Below are positions 47,401-56,400 of a DNA stretch of 64,000 nucleotides, one piece after another. The notes below the pieces were generated by a model, which saw only the letters and a program-made list of their open reading frames with translations, searched no databases and had not been told where the DNA came from. Positions within the stretch are counted from its first letter, which is position 1, and each line of letters opens with the position of its first letter. The position numbers and the translations under genes are program-made. Source of the DNA: Apricaphanius iberus (Eukaryota > Chordata > Actinopteri > Cyprinodontiformes > Aphaniidae); assembly GCA_028564705.1 (NCBI GenBank), contig JAPXFQ010001133.1, positions 2,556,001 to 2,620,000 on the forward strand. Direction: 5' to 3'.

Positions 47401-50400
47401 AAGTGAGGGCAAAAATGACTTGATTGGGACATCCCTACTTTGTAGTGCGTCTGTGATTGAACCGGACTTTGACAGACGGTGAAAGATCACTGCAGCTTAA
47501 CCGCTGATGTAGGAGTGCATGCTGAGGGATTTCCTCTCACTGAAGTGATCAGAATAACCCGCGTTCAGAATGTCAAAAAAATAAATAAATAAATAGATAC
47601 ATTGCTTTTAATTATTAACAAGATCTTTTCTCGACATCCTAGTGTATCAATATTTTCCTTAAATCCCTATAATATGGCACGATGTAGATTCTCTGTTCAG
47701 GTCGTCAGATTGAATATTAACTGCAATGAATGAAAAGGAAATACCACAGAATATGTCATTATAATTATTCTAAAAACTGATTATGAGGATTTTTTTTTAC
47801 CCCAAAGACAAAAAAATTGTAGCGTGACCTCCGTCTTATGGTCGCAGAAAACACAAATGACAATTTCTGCTCTCTTTTAGAGAAAGTCCACTATTGAATA
47901 AAGGAAAAAAACGAATAATCCAAACGATCCACAGCATTTCAATTGTGGCTGTGGCCAAAAACAGAAGTTTTAGTTTTCTGGTAGGTTTGATCGTCTCTGT
48001 CTCTTACAAGGAGCCACGTGGCGTCCGGGTCCATGTCTCGGTCAGTCAGGAGTGCAGAAAGTTGTTTTGTTTTTGTTTTTCAAAGTCTGATCATAGAGCT
48101 CTTCATTTAAACTTCTAATGATGACGAGGGGATAGTGAAGTTACCAGGTATTCAAAAATCAATAAAGGGGTTTTGTCCATACTGGCTCACATAGAAGAAT
48201 ACACACCTTCCAATATGTCTGCCCCAATGTATTTTAGACCCACTTTTTATGGTTATATGTTATGAAGCAGCCAAAACTTTTCAATTATTGGGCATCCTTT
48301 TATTCCTTTTCAACAATATTTTGATGGATATTTCCAAAGATTAATGGTAAAACTACACACTGTCTCTTTAAATAAAAAAACAAAACAAATAACAAATAAT
48401 TGGCTTTTCTTTTTACTGTTAGCATGACATCTCGGGTCAGGTTAATTGAACTTCCCAGAAGCTAAAACATCTGGTCACTGACAGGAGAACATGGGGGATG
48501 AGTGTATGTGGAGACCTGTAGGTCAAGGTTAGCCTTGGTAGCATCATAATTAGCATCGCTAACAACCAGATTATGCTAACTCAACAGGCAGCTAACAGCC
48601 CTCCGTACACACACACTCTGTTCCAGATATATTTACACACTTCTGCTGTAAAATAGAATGGTTGTTCTGTTTTTAGGGTTGTAATGAATCAAACACACAC
48701 AGGAAACAGGGCATACATCAAGAAGTGTTTCTTGGGGCCTAGATGATGATTATATAAAAGCATTTAGCTGTTAGAGAGAACCTGGCTGCTCCATCTTAAC
48801 GTGGAACGAGGAGAAAGCTCGAACGTTTGGTCATCGCCAAACAGCCAAAGTCCAGCTCTATAAAGACAGTAGAAGCAAAAGTCTGCAAACACCAATGAAC
48901 AGAAGCGATATTTAAAAAAAGCAGTGGCACATGTTATTCATTCTGTGCTGTTTTGCGGCGTGAAACATTAAGCTTATTTGCTGATTTACAGGTCCAATTA
49001 CAGAAACCCGCACACTGACACCACGCGTGTTGAGTAACCAGTTTTGGTTTGTGTTCAAATGTGAGACTTCTTCTTTCATGGATATTCATACTGGAAGCAA
49101 ATACGCAGAAAATCTGACATTTTCTGCTCATGTCTAATTTTTTTTATGACAGTATGAAGAACACAATCCTAATTTTTTTACAAACCCGACTTGGGTCACT
49201 TTACTAAGCTGTATTTATTCAGAAATATGTTTTAAAAAGTGATTGCAGTCTAAACGCCGAATTTCATAGAATCGAGCGGTGCAGCTCTGCAGAATATATT
49301 CCTATATATTCTATATTCCCTATTTCTTAATACGTTTTATTACTTGTAATTTTGTCATCTGAATATGCAGATTATATTCACAACTGAATTAAATGTATTT
49401 AATTAAAGTTAGTCAAAATTTTATAAAGTGGACACAGCGGGAGCAGGGGCTCTACTTGCTAAAATATGGAGGTAAAGTACTTCTCAAAGGGGATTAAATG
49501 TTGTTCTGGAGGCCAATTTGCGCTTCACTGCCATACTGGAGACTGGAATTAAGCTCCACTTCAGCCAAAGTTTTAAAATGAGGAAACATTTATCTGATCA
49601 GATGATTCAAAGAGTCTGAACAAACCATTCCCTGATCTGTAATCTACGCTTGAATGGCTGACAAGCCTGTGGGAGGAAAGCAGCAGCAGGGGGCGATGTT
49701 TGGCACACATCGTAGCCCGTGTAACCAGCCGCACCAGCCACAGTCGCGCTCCAAAGCCTCAGTAACTTTTCAACGTGCAGTCAGTTCCCGAACAGCAACA
49801 TGCCTTGATCAAAGTGTCTGGGAATGTTTTATTTAATTGTTTTATTTATGTTTTATTTAATTGTTTTATTTATCTAGAATCCATGCGTAAAGTTGAAAGT
49901 ATCTGCGCGTTTGCAACAAGTGGTCAGTGTGAATAAAAATCTGAAAAAATGACCATCAATTTTTTCCATTCACTGCTCTGAAAACAGTCAAATTGAGAAC
50001 ATTTTCCGTCAACGTGACCTCTGAAATGTGTATATATATGTATATATACATATATATGTATATATACATGTGTGTGTATATATATATATATATATGTATG
50101 TATATACTTTTTTTTTACTGTGAAACGTCACACACGTTGCTCTGACAGATCTGTTTCTAATACAGTTGTCAAAATAATCATTACCTAGATATTAATCAAG
50201 ACTAAAACTGGTATCTAAATAAGATATTCTGTTCCCATGGTATCGATATTTTGGAGTCTCGCATATACGCACAAGTTCGATGACTGACAATGGCCGCGTT
50301 TCCCAAATGCGATCGTCCCCAAGGACTTAAGAAGGCTCCTAAGAAGGGTTCGGCTAAGAAGGCGTGCAAAGATACTAGTGTTTCACAGAAGCGTTCTTAA

Positions 50401-53400
50401 CTGCCTTGTTAGGAGAACCTTAAGATCAAGCCTAAGAAGCTTCTTAAGAAGCTCTAACGGGAGCTGTCAACGGCGGTGGTGCTGAAACTGAATCAGTCGA
50501 TGCCAGGCAAAACAACAAGTAGCCTAGTTGCGCCTACGCACGTTTCTTGTGTTCAAACAAAGTGTTTGCACGTGGATGTAGCATTAAGTTCATTTTTGTT
50601 TTAAGTGTGCCATTAGGTGTATCCAAGTAGTAATCAAGCCCATTAGCGCATAAATACTCCCATGAACATTGGCACACACATGTGATAATGGATGAAACTG
50701 GCAGCAAGAAGAGCAAGCGGGCACCGTCATTTACCACGGAGGAGATGGGCGTCTCCTCAATTTAGGCGACATTTAACAGATGGGAATAAGGGTGCCGTCC
50801 ACCACACCGATCACTCGGGGGATCCCAGCCACTGCGTGGAACCCCTGATGGACCTGGCGGACCTCGTCCCTTGTGGTGGGCATCTTAATGAGGGTACGGG
50901 CATGGTGCAGGAGTATCGGTGTCAAAACTGCCACCCCGGGACACAGATGTTTTGCAGAGGCCTGTGCCATCCCCTTCCAGCTCCAGGAAGCTCCCCACAG
51001 CATAAAACCGCAGAGCAGTCAGGAGCTCCACCTCCGGACTGAGGGCAAAATTGCCGCGGGTTGCTCTCTAGATATGTGGAGACACCAGAGTGATCGGCTG
51101 TCGGATCGTCGCACGGGGCAGCCAGTACTTTTCCTGGACAGCCCGGTCTTACAGTACGTCGAGTGGGGAGAAGTGCTGACCCACATAAACATTTATATAA
51201 ACCGTCTGGCTCCGCGCTCGGCGACGCTGTTGATTAGCAGCGATAATGTACTGTATTGCAGCCATGGTTTCTCACACACGCAGACTTTGGCAACACCTTT
51301 ATATGGAGTAGCAGGTGAAGCTTCTCTGGATTAGGTTCAGCTGAGTTCAATTACATCTGTTTCCTTGATATCTGTGAAATGCCACAGGGTGGTTGATGTT
51401 TTTTATGTGTAAATTCATATGCAGGTGTGTGGAAAACTTAAATGTGTACTTCAATAATATACAGTATATTTTTTCTTCTCTACTATTAGCCTATGTTTTT
51501 TGCGACAGTGCTCCAGAGCTACGAGTGCATGTCAACTTCAAACATTGTTTTATCATTTCAAAAAGTGGAGGATATGAATTTCCCTGACACAGTTTGATCA
51601 CTGTAGCCTAGAAATCTAGACGCCCGTGGTGGCAGGCTAGGATCACTGAGCATTTGATCGCTAAGGAGGCTGTTAATAGTGGGTCAGGTCGATCTTACGT
51701 TTCCTTATTAGTGAAAGATCTTCTTAAGCTAAGAGCGACTCTGGGAAACGCGTTCTTCTTTCACAGCATTCTTAAGAGCGCTCCAAAGAAGATCTTAGCG
51801 CTAAGAGCTTCTTAACTCATTTGGGAAATGCGGCCAATGTTGTATAAATCATTTAGTATGATGACCTGTGTGCTAGGTTGGATAGTAAAGAGGGAGAGAA
51901 TGATTTGTATAGATTGGCCAGACAGATAGACCGAGATAGAAAGTGCAACAGATAAGGGTGATCAAGGACAAGGATGGAAATGTACTGACAGATGCCAAGA
52001 GTGTGATGAGTAGATGGTAAGAGTGTTTTGAAGCGTTGATGAATGAGGAAAATTAGAGAGAATGTTGAATAGAAGACTTAAAGACTGGGAAGATGCCTGA
52101 GGAATGGAGGAACAGTGTTCTAGTACCGATTTTTAAGAACAAGGGAGATGTGCAGAACTGGGGCAACTACAGAGGAGTAAAGTTAATGAGTCACACAATA
52201 AAGCTGTGGGAAAGAGTGGTGGAACTAAGGCTTCAGTCAGAAGTGAGCATTTGTGAGCAACAGTACGGTTTCATGCCAAGACAGAGTACTACAGAGGCTA
52301 TTTTTGCTTTAAGGATGCTGATGGAGAAGTACAGAGAGGTTCAGAGGGAGCTGCATTGTGTCTGTAGATTTATAGAAAGCGTATGACATGGTGCCAAGAG
52401 AAGAGCTGTGGTTCTGCATGATGCAGTCTGGAGAGGCAGAGAAATGTGTTAGAGTGGTGCAGAACATGCATGAGAGCTGTGAGACAACAGTGAGGTGTGC
52501 TGGAGTGACAGAGGACTGAATCAAGGATCTGCTCTGAGCCCCTTCTTTTTTGCTTTGGTGATGGACAGGCTGACGGTTGACGATAGACAGGAGTCTCCAT
52601 GGACTATGATGTTTGCAGATGACATTGTGATCTGCGGTGAGAGCAGGACGGAGGTGGAGGAAAAGCAAGAGGTGGAGGTATGCATTAGAAAAGAGAGGAA
52701 TTAATATTAGTCATAGCAAAACAGAATATGTGTGTGTAAATGAGAAAAACACAAGTGGAACGGTGAAGTTACAGGGAGTGGAAGTGAAGAAAGTAGAGGA
52801 CTTTAAGTACTTATATTGTCAACGGTCCAAAGCAATGGAGAGTGTGGAAAAGAGGTGAAGAAGCGTGTGGAACCTGGTTGGAATGGGTGGAGAAAAGTGT
52901 CAGGTGTGATAAAAGGGTTTCAGCAAGAAGGAAGGGAAAGACAGTAGTGAGACCAGCGATGTTGTTCGGTCTAGAGACAGAACCAATGAGGAAAAGACAG
53001 GAAGCAGAACTGGAGACTGCAGAACTCAAGATGTTGAGATTCTCTTTGGGAGTGATGAGGACGGATAGGATCAGGAATGAGTCCATCAGAGGGACAGATC
53101 ATGTTAGATGTTAGGGGATAAAGTCAGACTGAGATGGTTTGGACATGTTCAGAGGATGGATGGTGATTATATTGGTAGAAGGATGCTGAGGATCGAACCA
53201 CCAGGCAGGAGGCAGAGAGGAAGTCCAGGAAGAAGATTTATGGATGAAGGAGGAGATGAAGTTAGTTGGTGTGAGAGCAGAGGAAGGAGAGGATAGGACT
53301 ACATGGAGAAAGATGATTGGCTGTGGCGACCCCTGAAGGGAAAAGCCCAAAGAGAAAGAAGTTTTCATATTGAGAGCTGTTCATTTTGTCATTTCATGTC

Positions 53401-56400
53401 TTCATTATTTAAAGTTTTAAACTGTGTTATCTTTCAGCAGTTTTTTGTGTCCACTTTACAAAAGACTGCAGATACTGGAAACGTTTATCCAAAATTGTTT
53501 ACACTTAATAGTTGTTTTCATTTCATTTTTGCACTATAAATTAAGTTAGCTAGATAAAGTGGAATGTTTTTCATTGTATCTACTTCTTCAATAAATGGTG
53601 TTTTTAAATCACCTTGGTATGGGATTGAGTATCAAGGTTTGTTTGTTTTTTCGCATTTGTGAACTATGGTCAAGCGAGGCGTCACTTCCCTTCGCTTTCT
53701 GATTGGACATGTGACGTTCATCAGGCTACATGCTTGTTTCTCCTCACAAGACACCCTAAACGCTACAGTATCAGGACAAGACAAACCAACACGTGGTATA
53801 TCCCCGATCGGAGCGAGCCTGACGTCATTCCGATAATGGTAGGAATATCAGGTGGGATAATCTTAAGAGCGAATCCCAATAATCGTTTTAATTTGTTGGA
53901 AGGGGAAAATCGGGGCAAAATCTGCCTAAAAATCCTGCCGTGTAAACCCAGCCGTCGTGAGGAGTCAAGGGCTCCAACTACTCTAGGGTTACAAATATCA
54001 AGTATGAATGAGTAGATGTGGTAGCAAATAGCCACACACACGTAAGAGTACATGTACTCAGAGAATTGGGACGTTTTACATGAACACCACCCTGGATGAG
54101 TACCATCCTCTGTATAATGTTGACTAACAGTTTGGTGGGATGCATCTGGATCTGCTTTAGGATCTATAGCTCTGACTAAAACTATATTTTGCTCGAGAGA
54201 AAAAACCCATTCAAGATGCATCTAAGAGATGAAAAGGCTCTATTTTTTCGCTCCCTGCTAATGTTGCCCGTCTTTATCCATCGACTAAAACCACCGTTTG
54301 TTAGTGGAGACTGGCAAGCTGATTGGAGACTTGGAGCAGATGATGCAGGAAACACTAGCAAAGGATGACTGCTCTGTGCTTTCAGGTATGTGCAGTATTT
54401 CAACGGCCTCCTGTCCGGGCACATCAAGATCAACAACAAGCCCCTCTTCCTGCATCACGTCATCATGCACGGCATCCCCAATTTTGAATCCAAAGGAGGT
54501 GAGTTTCCCATCAGAGGTCCTGCAGGAAACGCTCGGCACTACCTTATTCCCCCTCCCCCCGTTGCCGTTTCTCCACAGGATGCCGGCCGTTCCTGAAAAT
54601 CTACCAGGCCATGCAGCCGGTCTACACGTCCGGGATATAGTAGGGAAACCTTTCTTCCACCTCCACCTGGCTTTGAGTCATGCAGAGAATCTGACTCGCT
54701 ACTGAAACACCTTTACTGTCTTTGATTTCGGCAGCAATGTGCAAGGAGACAGCAACACCAGTATCTGCATCACCATTGAACCGGGGCTGCTTCTGAAGGG
54801 AGACATTCTGGTAGGAGCTCCATCGTTCGATCCACACGCTTCATTTTTGTGCCGTATTTGTTGTAACGACCGACATTCTGTCCCTCGCAGCTGAAATGTT
54901 ACCACAAGAGGTACAGGAGCCCGTGCAGAGACGTGGTGTTCAGGGTGCAGTTCCACACCTGTGCCATCCACGACCTTGGGGTGGTGTTTGGGAAGTCCGA
55001 GCTCGACGAGACGTTTAAAGGTAACATCGGGGGTTTATGGAGAGTGTCGCTTTCTGCAGAGAACTGAGCAATACAACATCTGCAGCTGCCTTTGTTTCTT
55101 TACTCTCTGGCCCACTTTTTAAACAAGAAAATGGACACTTAGAAAAAAATCTAAATCTAAGGCTTAATAGTTTCCCTGACTGCCTAGTGTTTTATAATAA
55201 ACAGCGCCCCCTGGTGGCCAAACAGCAAATTATTCACTTTATGGTTTTTTTTCTCTCTGCGAAATAAAAGAAAAAAAAACTTCTGGAGCCACAAGATAAC
55301 TAGATAAGATAATTAGAATAAAGTGACAATTATAGGATTAAAATGAAATTTCTTTCATTATAAAAAAAACAGATTAAAGTTTGTATTAAATTCTAAAATA
55401 AAATGGATTTCTAAAAAATTCCAAAATGTTCCATGTTAAGTTAAATCAAATAACATTTTTATAATTCTATCAAAAGTATTGTCCCTTATTTTAAAGAAAA
55501 ATATTTCATATCGAGTTTTAACCTGATGTTATATGATATATTTATAAATTGGGATACATATACTGATATAGGGCCGATACCGTAATGTACTCGTACTCAT
55601 TAAAGTTAACCGATACCATGAACCGATACTTAAAATGTGGAAACTCTGCAATAATTTCACAGAAAATGTTTCTTTTTCACTTGAAAGTTTAGTTTTGTGG
55701 TAATTTTATTAATATTTAATTTTTGTAATCTAATTTACCATCATTTGTTGTAACAGTAAGAGAATAAAATTAAACCCGTCTTCAAACTTATTGGGTTTTT
55801 CTGTGTGGTAGCAGTATCAGTATCGGTAGAAGTATCAGCATCTGTATCAGCAAGTACTCAGAACTATTGGTATCCTTTCGATATGAAAAAAGTGGTTTCG
55901 TTGTGATTTCCTGTCTATAAACATGATTTCTATATGACAATATGTTTATCGTCTCTAACGAATAACAGTTTGAAATTAATTTCAGCCAACTGAATGCTGC
56001 ACTTGGATTGGGTACTTTGCATGCACCAAGCAGTAGCATGTCTAAGTAGCGTTTTTTTCTTTTGAATGTTTTATGTGTGCAATAGAAAATAATATGCAAA
56101 TATTAAAATTGGATTTAACAAAATTCTGTCAACACTAAACCACGGACGTTTAAAAGACCTGGTTAAGCTTGCCATGAAGCAACCTGGTTGCTTCATGGCA
56201 TTTTAAAATGATTTCAGACCAGAGCTTTAAAGGGGACATATTATACCTCTTTGTTAGCAAGTTATAACAGGTCTATGGATTAGAAAGAATATGTTAATGA
56301 AGTTATTTACACAAGATTACTCTCACATAAAGCGAACTGATCAGCTGAGTTCTTTACAATTTGAGTCCCAAGCCATTTACTGTTGTTTTGTTGCAAATAA

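Larger units (their letters stand above)
46187..54385 (+). other. tns1: tns1 intron 9
   Basis: Holds a Tc1 remnant, two copies of an unclassified repeat (46985-47200, 49480-49960), an hAT end near 47.4 kb, a TA/TG microsatellite, a PIF/Harbinger element and an RTE LINE. Nothing recognised in 47450-49470; 53640-54010 looks like a degenerate DNA-transposon fragment I cannot classify. Confidence 0.75.

Noticed and set aside
50692..51042. 116-residue + strand frame that might be a gene
   Set aside because: Mostly antisense to the Harbinger transposase remnant; only its beginning resembles the Myb-like partner gene.
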